DNA of 54,958 nucleotides from an uncultured Lysobacteraceae bacterium (GTDB lineage: Bacteria; Pseudomonadota; Gammaproteobacteria; Xanthomonadales; Xanthomonadaceae): positions 1 through 54,958 of the forward strand of contig CALCNV010000070.1 in the NCBI GenBank assembly GCA_937897645.1, in the 5' to 3' direction. The translations under genes and the position numbers were made by a program. The notes below the pieces were generated by a model. It was not told where the DNA came from, did no database searches, and saw nothing but the letters and a program-made list of their open reading frames with translations. Of the stretch, positions 47,060 through 54,958 are shown one piece after another (the first letter of the stretch is position 1; each line of letters begins with the position of its first letter).

Positions 47060-49168
47060 TTACTCGGCCGAAACGCCCTCGCCTTCTTCCACGGCTTTCA
47101 TGGACAGGCGGATGCGGCCCTGCTTGTCGACTTCCAGCACCTTGACCTTGACCACGTCGCCTTCCTTCAACACGTCGCTGACCTTCTCGACGCGGTCGCT
47201 GGAAATCTGCGACACGTGGACCAGGCCGTCTTTGCCCGGGGCAATCGTGACGAATGCACCGAAGTCCATCAGCTTGGCGACCTTGCCTTCGTAGATGCGG
47301 CCCGGCTCGACGTCGGAGGTGATCTGCTCGATGCGCGCCTTCGCGGCCTGGCCGGCAGCGCCGTTCACCGAAGCAATGGTGATGGTGCCATCGTCCTGGA
47401 TGTCGATCTGCGTGCCGGTTTCCTTGGTGATCGCCTGGATCACCGAACCGCCCTTGCCGATCACTTCGCGGATCTTGTCGGGGTGGATCTTGATGGTGAT
47501 CAGGCGCGGCGCGAACTCGCTCAGTTCCTGGCGCGGTGCGTTCATGGCATTGGCCATCTCGCCCAGGATGTGCAAGCGGCCGGCCTTGGCCTGCGACAAC
47601 GCCTGCTTCATGATTTCTTCGGTGATGCCTTCGATCTTGATGTCCATCTGCAGCGCCGAGATACCGTTGGAGGTACCGGCCACCTTGAAGTCCATGTCGC
47701 CCAGGTGGTCTTCGTCACCCAGGATGTCGGAGAGCACGACGAAGTCGTTGCCTTCCTTGACCAGGCCCATGGCGATACCGGCCACCGGCGCGGTGATCGG
47801 CACGCCGGCATCCATCAGCGCCAGCGAGCTGCCGCAGACCGAAGCCATCGACGAGGAACCGTTGGACTCGGTGATTTCCGAGACCACGCGGATCGTGTAG
47901 GGGAAGGCTTCCATGGTCGGCATGACGGCGAGCACGCCGCGCTTGGCGAGGCGGCCGTGGCCGATTTCGCGACGCTTCGGGCCCATCATGCGGCCGGCTT
48001 CACCCACCGAATAGGGGGGGAAGTTGTAGTGGAACAGGAAGTGGTCCTTGTACTCGCCGGAGACAGCGTCGATGACCTGGCCATCGCGCGCGGTGCCCAG
48101 GGTAACGGCGACCAGCGCCTGCGTTTCACCGCGGGTGAACAGCGAGGAGCCGTGCACGCGTGGCAGCACGCTGACCTTGGAGCTGATGGGACGCACGGTG
48201 TCGAGCGCACGGCCGTCGATGCGGACCTTCGAAGCCAGCACCGAACCACGCATGGTCTGGTATTCCAGCTCGCCGAATTCCTTCGACAGCTCGCCACCGC
48301 TCCAGCCATCGGCTTCGGCGCGGCCGGCGAGGCCCTGCATCACGTCGCTCTTGATCGCCGCGATGGCGTCACGGCGCTGCAGCTTGTCGCGCACCTGGAA
48401 CGCGGAGTCGAGCTGGGTGCCTACGGCTTCCTTCAGCGCCGAGATCAGCGTGTCGTTCTTGGACGGGGCCGACCAGTTCCACGACTGGGTACCGGCTTCG
48501 GTGACCAGTTCGTTGATGATGTGGATGACCTTCTGCATTTCGCGGTGGCCGAACATCACCGCGCCCAGCATCACGTCTTCGGACAGCTCGGCGGCTTCGG
48601 ATTCAACCATCAGCACGGCGTTGGACGTACCGGCGACGACCAGCTCGAGCTTGGAATCCTTCAGCTCGCTGACGGTCGGGTTCAGCACGTACTCGCCATT
48701 GATGTAGCCAACCTTGGCGGCACCGATCGGGCCGTTGAACGGCGCGCCGGTCAGGGCGACGGCGGCGGAGGCGCCGATCAGGGCCGGGATGTCGCCGTCG
48801 ATTTCCGGGTTCAGCGACATCACCGTGGCGATGACCTGCACTTCATTGCGGAATTCTTCCGGGAACAGCGGGCGCAGCGGACGGTCGATCAGGCGCGAGA
48901 TCAGGGTTTCTTTCTCGGTCGCGCGGCCTTCGCGCTTGAAGAAGCCGCCCGGGATACGGCCACCGGCGTAGAAGCGCTCCTGGTAGTCGACGGTCAGCGG
49001 GAAGAAGTCCTGGCCTTCGCGCGCCTTCTTGGCGGCGACTGCGGAAACCAGCAGCACGGTGTCGTCGAACTTGACGATGACGGCGCCGCCGGCCTGGCGG
49101 GCGATCTCGCCGGTTTCCAGGGTGACCTGGTGCTTGCCGTACTGGAAGGTCTTGGTGATTTTTGCCAC
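47060..49168 (-). CDS. pnp: Polyribonucleotide nucleotidyltransferase (PNPase)
   Basis: 702 aa from a GTG at 49168 that follows AAGGA with good spacing; the frame continues to 49225 but the family N-terminus AKITKTFQYGKHQVTLETG begins here. Two RNase PH-like domains are followed by a KH domain (IREVIGKGGSVIQAI) and an S1 domain (GRIYEGKVAKLMDFGAFV). The catalytic region has FLFHYNFPPYS and GDMDFKVAGT. It degrades RNA 3'-5' by phosphorolysis and can join the degradosome. It is downstream of rpsO, the classic arrangement, with an rpsO terminator hairpin between them. Confidence 0.97.
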   Translation of the reverse strand: MAKITKTFQYGKHQVTLETGEIARQAGGAVIVKFDDTVLLVSAVAAKKAREGQDFFPLTVDYQERFYAGGRIPGGFFKREGRATEKETLISRLIDRPLRPLFPEEFRNEVQVIATVMSLNPEIDGDIPALIGASAAVALTGAPFNGPIGAAKVGYINGEYVLNPTVSELKDSKLELVVAGTSNAVLMVESEAAELSEDVMLGAVMFGHREMQKVIHIINELVTEAGTQSWNWSAPSKNDTLISALKEAVGTQLDSAFQVRDKLQRRDAIAAIKSDVMQGLAGRAEADGWSGGELSKEFGELEYQTMRGSVLASKVRIDGRALDTVRPISSKVSVLPRVHGSSLFTRGETQALVAVTLGTARDGQVIDAVSGEYKDHFLFHYNFPPYSVGEAGRMMGPKRREIGHGRLAKRGVLAVMPTMEAFPYTIRVVSEITESNGSSSMASVCGSSLALMDAGVPITAPVAGIAMGLVKEGNDFVVLSDILGDEDHLGDMDFKVAGTSNGISALQMDIKIEGITEEIMKQALSQAKAGRLHILGEMANAMNAPRQELSEFAPRLITIKIHPDKIREVIGKGGSVIQAITKETGTQIDIQDDGTITIASVNGAAGQAAKARIEQITSDVEPGRIYEGKVAKLMDFGAFVTIAPGKDGLVHVSQISSDRVEKVSDVLKEGDVVKVKVLEVDKQGRIRLSMKAVEEGEGVSAE

Positions 49169-49231
49169 GTTGGTTGATCCTTGGTGATGCGCTATCGGTT
49201 GAACCGGATGCAGCCCATGCCGCATGCGGAT

Positions 49232-49249
49232 GGCCGGGTTGGTCCGGCC
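49232..49249 (-). other. Small hairpin in the pnp leader
   Basis: GGCCGG-GTTGGT-CCGGCC, 64 bp before the pnp GTG. In enterobacteria pnp is autoregulated through a processed leader hairpin; this weaker one is only a candidate. Confidence 0.3.
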
Positions 49250-49312
49250 GGGTGTTGCGGGTTTGGAAAACTTTCTTGCTTGCTGGGAATTTTTCGTTCC
49301 CGGAAATGCAAA

Positions 49313-49336
49313 CCGCGGCGCATCACTGCGCCGCGG
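49313..49336 (-). terminator. Hairpin terminator of rpsO
   Basis: On the minus strand CCGCGGCGCA pairs with TGCGCCGCGG across a 4-nt loop, followed by TTTGCATTT. It is 12 bp past the rpsO stop and likely partial, since pnp follows. Confidence 0.75.
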
Positions 49337-49348
49337 TCGGTATTCGGT

Positions 49349-49609
49349 TTAGCGACGCAGGCCGAGTTTCTCGATCAGGGTCTTGTAGCGCTCGCCGTCC
49401 TTCTTCTTCAGGTAGTCGAGCAGGCTGCGGCGGCGGTTCACGAGCTGGAGCAGGCCACGGCGGCTGTGGTGGTCTTTCTTGTGGGTCTTGAAGTGGCCGC
49501 TGAGCTGTTCGATGCGGGCGGTGATCAGGGCGACCTGGACTTCCGGCGAACCGGTGTCGGCGGGACCGCGCTTGTTGTCTTCAATGACTTTCTGGGTATC
49601 GATGGGCAT
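49349..49609 (-). CDS. rpsO: 30S ribosomal protein S15
   Basis: 86 aa from ATG 49609. The family signature is clear: TGSPEVQVALITARI, HFKTHKKDHHSRRGLL and RRSLLDYLKKKD. It binds 16S rRNA in the central domain. The frame extends upstream to 49669 but those residues are not S15. It has its own promoter and a leader of about 160 nt, which is long enough for S15 autoregulation. Confidence 0.98.
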   Translation of the reverse strand: MPIDTQKVIEDNKRGPADTGSPEVQVALITARIEQLSGHFKTHKKDHHSRRGLLQLVNRRRSLLDYLKKKDGERYKTLIEKLGLRR

Positions 49610-49775
49610 TTTTGTTTTCTCTTGAGATGCGTGGCCTGCAGAAACGCATTCGTCCGGGAAGGACGCCATACGTACCGCGGGGGCTCGCCGATTGCGATGG
49701 AAGTAACGAAGGATGCTGCGATGGACTGCCGCGGAGGTGACCAGTGATGGTCATGGATGCCGAAAAGGCCGCGGC

Positions 49776-49804
49776 ATTGTAGTCGCCGAAGCCTTGCAAA
49801 ACAA
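49776..49804 (-). promoter_or_regulatory. Promoter of rpsO
   Basis: On the minus strand TTGTTT (49804-49799) and TACAAT (49781-49776) are separated by exactly 17 bp, immediately after the truB stop. Transcription from about 49769 would give a 160-nt leader before the rpsO ATG. Confidence 0.7.
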
Positions 49805-49808
49805 GGTT

Positions 49809-50771
49809 TTACTGCGCCGATGGCGGGGCAGTTGCAAGCTCCGGCCAGTTGAACAGCCGCTGCGGGGCCAGCACCCCACCCTCGCTGAGATCCGCCAGCC
49901 CCAGCACGCGGGCATTGGGCCCATAGACGGCACAAGGCCCGGGCGAACCCGGAATGGCCGGCAGGCGCTGCCCTTGGCTGAAGCGCCGGGCCCCTTCGTC
50001 CGCCAGGTCGATGCGACGGAAGCCGATCAACCCGGCGTCCAGCGGCAGCAGGCAGGCATCCAGGCTGCGCTCGTCACGCTGGGCCAGCGCCTGCAGTGCC
50101 TCCAGGGTCCACATGCGCGGCTCGCGGAAGGGTTCGACCCACAGGCGGCGCAGTTCCACGACATGCGCGCCGCAGCCCAGCAGCTCGCCCAGGTCGCGGA
50201 CCAGGCTGCGGACGTAGGTGCCTGATCCACACTCCACGTGTAGGCGCAGCAGCGGCATTCCGCCGTCCAGCAGGTCGGCGGCGGATTGCAGTTCGAAGCT
50301 ATGGACTTCGATCTCGCGCGGTTCTACTTCGACGATTTCGCCCCGACGAGCCTTGGCGTACAGCGGCTCGCCGCCACGCTTGAGCGCCGAATAAATGGGG
50401 GGACGCTGCTGGATGCGACCCGTGAGCTGGCGCAAGGCGGAGTCGATCTGCGGAATCGTGTACTGCGCGACCGGCCGCTCACGCAGCGGCTGCCCTTCGG
50501 CATCGTCGGTGTCGGTGGTGATGCCCAGGCGGGCGACGGTGTCATAGGCCTTGCGCGCGCCCAGCAGGCTGCCGGCGATCTTGGTGGCCTCGCCGAAACA
50601 CAGCGGCAGCAGGCCGGTGGCCAAAGGATCCAGGCTGCCGGTATGTCCGCCCTTCTCGGCACGAAAGAGATGTCGCGCGCGCTGCAAGGCCTGGTTCGAG
50701 CTCAGCCCCTGCGGCTTGTCCAGCAGCAGGATGCCGTCTAGGCGTCGGAATTTGGTCTTGGGCAGCGACAT
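49809..50771 (-). CDS. truB: tRNA pseudouridine(55) synthase TruB
   Basis: 320 aa. The catalytic aspartate D48 lies in GGHTGSLDPLATGLLP, with the KPQGLSSNQALQ start and the YIRS-like VECGSGTYVRSLVRDLG motif. It makes pseudouridine 55 in the tRNA T-loop. It sits between rbfA and rpsO in the standard gammaproteobacterial order; a palindromic repeat separates it from rbfA. Confidence 0.97.
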   Translation of the reverse strand: MSLPKTKFRRLDGILLLDKPQGLSSNQALQRARHLFRAEKGGHTGSLDPLATGLLPLCFGEATKIAGSLLGARKAYDTVARLGITTDTDDAEGQPLRERPVAQYTIPQIDSALRQLTGRIQQRPPIYSALKRGGEPLYAKARRGEIVEVEPREIEVHSFELQSAADLLDGGMPLLRLHVECGSGTYVRSLVRDLGELLGCGAHVVELRRLWVEPFREPRMWTLEALQALAQRDERSLDACLLPLDAGLIGFRRIDLADEGARRFSQGQRLPAIPGSPGPCAVYGPNARVLGLADLSEGGVLAPQRLFNWPELATAPPSAQ

Positions 50772-50790
50772 CGGGGGCGGATGCGATCCT

Positions 50791-50864
50791 TGTAGGAGCG
50801 GGCCCTGCCCGCGATGCTCTTCGTCATTGCAGGAAAAGCATCGCGGGCAGGGCCCGCTCCTACA
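50791..50864. repeat. TGTAGGAGCGGGCCCTGCCCGC palindromic repeat
   Basis: TGTAGGAGCGGGCCCTGCCC, then GCGATGCT, is mirrored by AGCATCGCGGGCAGGGCCCGCTCCTACA, between rbfA and truB. It is the best-matched member of the modular GTAGGAGC family in the window. Confidence 0.93.
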
Positions 50865-50876
50865 ATTCCCGCACGA

Positions 50877-51257
50877 TCACTTCTCTTCGCTTTCTTCTTC
50901 GTCCGCCGGAGGCGGCGGCAGGTCGCGCAGCAGGTTTTCCATGTGCTCGCCGCGGTCCACCGAATCGTCGTAATGGAAATGCAGCTCGGGCACATGGCGC
51001 AGCTTCATGGCCTTGCCGAGCTTGTAGCGGATCTGCGGCGCCAGCTCCTTCAGGTCCTTGACCGCTTCGGCCGATTTTTCCTGCATCAACGCGGTCACGA
51101 ACACCTTGGCATGGGCCAGGTCCCGGGTGACTTCAACGTCGGAAACGCTGACCGATGGAATCCCGTGCTCGCGCACGGCCTCGTGCACCAGCGTGCCCAG
51201 CTCGCGACGGAGCTGGGCGGAGACGCGGTCGCTGCGGTGGAAGGATTTGGTGGGCAT
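50877..51257 (-). CDS. rbfA: 30S ribosome-binding factor RbfA
   Basis: 126 aa. The N-terminus FHRSDRVSAQLRRELGTLVH and the KH-like core VSVSDVEVTRDLAHAKVFV and VPELHFHYDDSVDRGEHM are typical. It helps 30S maturation and cold adaptation. The C-terminus is short and acidic (PADEEESEEK). It follows infB by 98 bp. Confidence 0.96.
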   Translation of the reverse strand: MPTKSFHRSDRVSAQLRRELGTLVHEAVREHGIPSVSVSDVEVTRDLAHAKVFVTALMQEKSAEAVKDLKELAPQIRYKLGKAMKLRHVPELHFHYDDSVDRGEHMENLLRDLPPPPADEEESEEK

Positions 51258-51355
51258 GATTTAGTGAAGAGTTGAGAGGAGTGAGAAGTGAGTGGAAGCA
51301 ACGAACGGCCGTAAGAAGTCCTCGTTACTCACTCCTCCACACTCACTCCTTGCCG

Positions 51356-53986
51356 TCACAGCGTACGCTGCACTTCGATGCGTTCGAAGCACTCGATCTG
51401 GTCGCCCGGCTGCACGTCGTTGTACTGCTTCACGCCGATGCCGCACTCGGTGCCGTTGCGCACTTCGTCCACGTTTTCCTTGAAGCGGCGCAGCGACTCC
51501 AGTTCGCCTTCGAAGACCACGGTGCTGTCGCGCAGCACGCGGATCGGCTTGTTGCGCTTGACCGAGCCCTCGACCACCATGCAGCCCGCGACCGCGCCGA
51601 ACTTGGAGCTGCGGAACACGTCGCGCACTTCGGCGATGCCGATGATCTCTTCGCGGATCTCCACGCCCAGCAGGCCGGACGCCACCTGCTTCACCTGGTC
51701 GATCACGTCGTAGATGATCGAGAAGTAGCGCAGGTCCACGCCGTTGGACTCGATGATCCGGCGTGCCGAAGCATCGGCGCGGACGTTGAAGCCGATCACG
51801 GTGGCCTTGGTGGTGGCCGCGATGTTCGCATCGGACTCGGTGATGCCGCCCACGCCCGAGGAGATCACGTTGATCCGGATCTGGTCGTTGGAAAGCGCGG
51901 TCAGCGACTGCTTCAGCGCCTCCACCGAGCCCTGCACGTCGGCCTTGACCAGCAGGTTGAGGACCTGCTGGCCCTCGCCCTTGCCCATCTGCGCCATGAT
52001 GTCTTCCATGCGGTTGCCCGCGGCCTGGACCAGGCGCGACTCGCGGCGCTTGGCGTCGCGCTGCTGGGCCACGTCCTTGGCCAGGCGCTCGTCCTTGACC
52101 ACCACGAAGTCGTCGCCGGCGTCGGGCACGCCCGACAGGCCCAGCACCTGCACCGGGATCGACGGGCCGGCCGCGTCGGGCTGGCTGCCGGTCTCGTCGA
52201 ACAGCGCGCGCACGCGGCCGTACTGCACGCCGCAGACCAGATAGTCGCCCTTCTTCAGCTGGCCCTGCTGGACCAGCACCGTGGCGACCGGGCCGCGGCC
52301 CTTGTCCAGCGCCGACTCGATGACCACGCCGCTGGCGTTGCCATCCGGCACCGCCTTGAGTTCGAGCACTTCGGCCTGCAGCGAGATCGCGTCGAGCAGG
52401 TCGTCCACGCCCATGCCGGTCTTGGCCGACAGCTCCACCATCTGGGTGTCGCCGCCGAAGTCCTCGGCCACGACCTGCTCGGCGAGCAGTTCGTTCTTGA
52501 CCCGCAGCGGATCGGCGTCGGACTTGTCGATCTTGTTGATCGCCACGATCAGCGGCACGCCGGCCGCCTTGGCGTGCTGGATCGCCTCCTTCGTCTGCGG
52601 CATGACGCCGTCGTCGGCGGCCACCACCAGCACCACGATGTCGGTCAGCCTGGCGCCGCGCGCACGCATCGAGGTGAAGGCCGCATGGCCGGGGGTATCC
52701 AGGAAGCTGATGACACCCTTGGACGTCTCGACGTGGTAGGCGCCGATGTGCTGGGTGATGCCGCCGGCCTCGCCATGGGCGACCTTGGTGCGGCGGATGT
52801 AGTCCAGCAGCGAGGTCTTGCCGTGGTCGACATGGCCCATGATGGTGACCACCGGCGGACGCGGCGACTGGTCGCCCTGCTCGCCCTCGGTGTGCGCGAT
52901 CAGGTGCTCCTCGACGTCGCCACTGTCGGCCCGGACCACGTTGTGGCCGAGCTCTTCGGTGACCAGTGCCGCGGTGTCGTGGTCGATGCTCTGGGTGATG
53001 GTGGCCATCACGCCCATCTTGAACAGCGCCTTCACCACTTCGCCGCCTTTCAGCGCCAGCTTCTGGGCCAGGTCGGCCACGGTGATCGTCTCGCCGATGG
53101 CGACATCGCGTACTACCGGTGCGGTGGGACGCTCGAAACCATGGTCCCCACTGCCACGACGGCCCTGTTCCAGCGGACGCTTGGGCTTGGGCTTGCCGCG
53201 CGAGGTGGTGCGGCGCGCACGGTCGGCGGCGGAGAGATGCAGCTGGCCAGCGAAACGCTGGGTGCTGTCGTCGTCTTCCACGCCCGCGACCATGGCATGC
53301 GAACCACGGGTCTTGTGCTTGCTGGCGGTGGTGGCGTTGCGGTCGTCGGTACGCGGCGGATCCTTGCGTACCGGCGGCTTGGGTACATGGTGGCCGCCGG
53401 TCTTGGCAGCCGCCGGACGTGCCGCGCCCGGCTCGTCGTCAGTGGATGGCACGCCAGAAGCCGCAGCCGCGGCCTCGGCATCCGCCTGCTTGCTGGCCGC
53501 TTCCGCTTCGTCACGTGCCGCCTGTTCCTCGAGACGCGCGCGTTCGCGCTCGTCGGCGCGCTTCTTGTCGGTTTCCGCAAGGCGCTGCTGCTCTTCCAGG
53601 TTGCGCTGCTTGGATTCCTCCAGCTTGCGCAGCGCATCGGCGCGCTCATCGCTGGGCGGCGGTTGCACTTCGTCGGGCTTGAGGTAAGTACGCTTCTGGC
53701 GTACCTCCACGTTGACTGTGGTCTTGGTGCGGCCACCGGCGACGGTCACTTCCTGCACCTTGCGGCGTGCCAGGGTGATCTTCTTCGGCGCGGCGTCGTC
53801 GGCGGCCGTGTCGGCCTTGCCGTGCGAGCGCTTCAGGAAGCCCAGCAGCTTCACTTTTTCCATGCTGGTCACGACCTGGTCGGGACCGCTGAAGCTCATG
53901 CCGGCCTCGGCCAGTTGCTCAAGCAGTTTCTCGACCGGCGTGTTGACCAGTTCAGCGAGCTTGCGGATGGTGGTTTGCTGCGTCAT
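51356..53986 (-). CDS. infB: Translation initiation factor IF-2
   Basis: 876 aa. The N-terminal IF2_N domain (TIRKLAELVNTPVEKLLEQL) and a long charged linker rich in Glu/Arg/Ala (about 100-290) come first. The GTPase domain has G1 GHVDHGKT (around residue 384), DTPGHAAF and NKIDKSDAD. Domains II-IV follow, including GSVEALKQSL. It brings initiator tRNA to the 30S subunit. It is 94 bp downstream of nusA in the nusA-infB-rbfA-truB-rpsO-pnp order. Confidence 0.98.
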   Translation of the reverse strand: MTQQTTIRKLAELVNTPVEKLLEQLAEAGMSFSGPDQVVTSMEKVKLLGFLKRSHGKADTAADDAAPKKITLARRKVQEVTVAGGRTKTTVNVEVRQKRTYLKPDEVQPPPSDERADALRKLEESKQRNLEEQQRLAETDKKRADERERARLEEQAARDEAEAASKQADAEAAAAASGVPSTDDEPGAARPAAAKTGGHHVPKPPVRKDPPRTDDRNATTASKHKTRGSHAMVAGVEDDDSTQRFAGQLHLSAADRARRTTSRGKPKPKRPLEQGRRGSGDHGFERPTAPVVRDVAIGETITVADLAQKLALKGGEVVKALFKMGVMATITQSIDHDTAALVTEELGHNVVRADSGDVEEHLIAHTEGEQGDQSPRPPVVTIMGHVDHGKTSLLDYIRRTKVAHGEAGGITQHIGAYHVETSKGVISFLDTPGHAAFTSMRARGARLTDIVVLVVAADDGVMPQTKEAIQHAKAAGVPLIVAINKIDKSDADPLRVKNELLAEQVVAEDFGGDTQMVELSAKTGMGVDDLLDAISLQAEVLELKAVPDGNASGVVIESALDKGRGPVATVLVQQGQLKKGDYLVCGVQYGRVRALFDETGSQPDAAGPSIPVQVLGLSGVPDAGDDFVVVKDERLAKDVAQQRDAKRRESRLVQAAGNRMEDIMAQMGKGEGQQVLNLLVKADVQGSVEALKQSLTALSNDQIRINVISSGVGGITESDANIAATTKATVIGFNVRADASARRIIESNGVDLRYFSIIYDVIDQVKQVASGLLGVEIREEIIGIAEVRDVFRSSKFGAVAGCMVVEGSVKRNKPIRVLRDSTVVFEGELESLRRFKENVDEVRNGTECGIGVKQYNDVQPGDQIECFERIEVQRTL

Positions 53987-54080
53987 TCGGATCCTGTGAC
54001 CTTCGTTTGCGCCCCCCGCCTAGCGCGAAGGGAACGCGGATTCTAGCCCTGTATGTTGCAGGGCGGCGTTCATACTTGGC

Positions 54081-54958
54081 TCATTCGCCGCGTTCCAGAC
54101 GGGCGATCTCTTCGGCGCGGGCAGCCAGGATCAGCGCCTTCGCGCGACCTTCGTCCAACCCCTCGATGCCGAATTCGACGATTTCGTCCGTGCCCAGGTC
54201 AGACAGGTCTTCGCTGGTGCGAACCCCATGGCTGGCCAGCGCGTAGGCGGTCTCATCGTCCATGCCTTCCAGCGCCAGCAGGTCTTCGGCCGGCTGGTGC
54301 TCGTCCAGGCCCTCTTCCTCGGCCAGCGCATCGTTGAGCAGCGCCTCGCGAGCACGCGAACGCAGCTCTTCGACGATGTCTTCGTCGAAGCCTTCGACGG
54401 CCAGCAGCTCGCCGACCGGCACGTAGGCGATTTCCTCAACCGTGTTGAAGCCCTCGGCCACCAGGATGGCGGCGATTTCTTCGTCCACTTCCAGCTTGTC
54501 GACGAACAACTGGCGGGCCACGGCCTGCTCGCCCTCGGACTTGGCGGCAACCTGGTCCTGGGTCATCACGTTCAACTGCCAACCGGTCAGGCGGCTGGCC
54601 AGGCGCACGTTCTGGCCCCCCTTGCCGATGGCCTGGGCCAGGCGGTCTTCGGCGACAGCCAGGTCCATGGAGTGCTTCTCTTCATCGACGATGATCGACT
54701 GCACTTCCGCAGGCGCCATCGCGTTGATGACGAAATTGGCGGCGCTGTCGTTCCACAGCACGATGTCCACGCGTTCGCCGTTGAGCTCGTTGGAGACGGC
54801 CTGCACGCGCGAACCGCGCATGCCGATGCACGCGCCGATGGGATCGGTACGGGTGTCATGCGCCAGCACGGCGATCTTGGCGCGGTCGCCCGGGTCGCGT
54901 GCACAGGCCTTGATCTCGACCAGGCCCTGGCCCACTTCCGGCACTTCCAGCTTGAACA
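54081..54958 (-). CDS. nusA: Transcription termination/antitermination factor NusA (C-terminal part)
   Basis: The gene is cut by the window end; about 292 residues are visible. The frame enters with FKLEVPEVGQGLVEIKA, then KH domains (GMRGSRVQAVSNELNGERVD; IGKGGQNVRLASRLTGWQL). The C-terminus has the two acidic helix-hairpin repeats of gammaproteobacterial NusA (VAEGFNTVEEIAYVP; LALEGMDDETAYALASHGV). It controls pausing, termination and rRNA antitermination. The apparent start at 54944 is an internal GTG codon, not a real start. Confidence 0.96.
   Translation of the reverse strand, partial: FKLEVPEVGQGLVEIKACARDPGDRAKIAVLAHDTRTDPIGACIGMRGSRVQAVSNELNGERVDIVLWNDSAANFVINAMAPAEVQSIIVDEEKHSMDLAVAEDRLAQAIGKGGQNVRLASRLTGWQLNVMTQDQVAAKSEGEQAVARQLFVDKLEVDEEIAAILVAEGFNTVEEIAYVPVGELLAVEGFDEDIVEELRSRAREALLNDALAEEEGLDEHQPAEDLLALEGMDDETAYALASHGVRTSEDLSDLGTDEIVEFGIEGLDEGRAKALILAARAEEIARLERGE

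Noticed and set aside
46734..47294. 186-residue frame between the M49-like gene and pnp
   Set aside because: It reads through two repeats and two terminators and into antisense pnp.
47216..49177. 653-residue open frame opposite pnp
   Set aside because: Antisense shadow of PNPase; composition (HRAGD-rich) and lack of a ribosome site argue against coding.
51272..54046. 924-residue open frame opposite infB
   Set aside because: Antisense shadow of IF-2; no recognisable domain and it spans intergenic DNA on both sides.
1..54958. CRISPR array or prophage
   Set aside because: The repeats seen are dispersed palindromes without regular spacing, and no cas, integrase or phage structural genes occur.

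Overview
The window reads as chromosomal DNA of a high-GC gammaproteobacterium, most likely from the Xanthomonadaceae/Lysobacteraceae. The grounds are overall protein character, a class III PHA synthase pair, a MetX-type acyltransferase of the kind found in that family, abundant short palindromic repeats (GTAGGAGC... and GTCATTCCCGC... types), and several -10-like boxes placed so that the transcript would begin at or next to the ATG. No phage, plasmid, rRNA or CRISPR was seen. The assignment is inferred from reading the proteins, not from a search.

Layout. 0.1-6.5 kb: an ABC exporter, a PQQ-type sugar dehydrogenase lipoprotein, a small secreted protein, a probable methionine-salvage pair (omega-amidase plus a YbdL-type aminotransferase) and a DUF3293 protein. 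6.5-13.7 kb: a complete cytochrome c maturation operon ccmABCDEFGHI, with mobile palindromes between ccmE and ccmF and inside the 5' end of ccmH. 13.8-15.6 kb: a MetX-family acyltransferase (probably serine O-succinyltransferase) followed by a cysteine-dioxygenase-like cupin. 15.7-21.2 kb: a glucan/glucoside locus with GH3 beta-glucosidase, LacI regulator and sugar MFS transporter, plus a perfect 16-bp LacI-type operator. 21.3 kb: tRNA-Leu(CAA) with promoter and terminator, then a TetR regulator and an FAD oxidoreductase. 23.5-24.6 kb: three small membrane or secreted proteins.

24.7-38.8 kb is the most interesting part. It holds the class III PHA synthase phaC/phaE (PhaE carries a histone-H1-like tail), a phosphatidylserine synthase, a 3-hydroxybutyrate-oligomer hydrolase lipoprotein, a LuxR-type response regulator, a Nudix hydrolase, a hybrid histidine kinase fused to an SLC5-type transporter domain, a TonB-dependent receptor and a GntP-family permease. 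The two divergent promoter regions in this stretch (hydrolase/response regulator and receptor/permease) share a palindrome, CGTAC-N4-GTAC. Each copy lies 33-34 bp from a -10-like hexamer on both sides, so four genes appear to be driven by one activator. The inference is a two-component-controlled system for hydrolysing, taking up and storing extracellular 3-hydroxybutyrate.

38.9-46.7 kb: a DUF1800/DUF1501 (Tat) pair, a lipase-like hydrolase, an HNH nuclease of the YajD type, a polysaccharide-lyase-like secreted protein and an M49-like metallopeptidase lipoprotein. 47.0-55.0 kb: the conserved translation and RNA-decay cluster nusA-infB-rbfA-truB-rpsO-pnp on the minus strand, with nusA cut by the window end.
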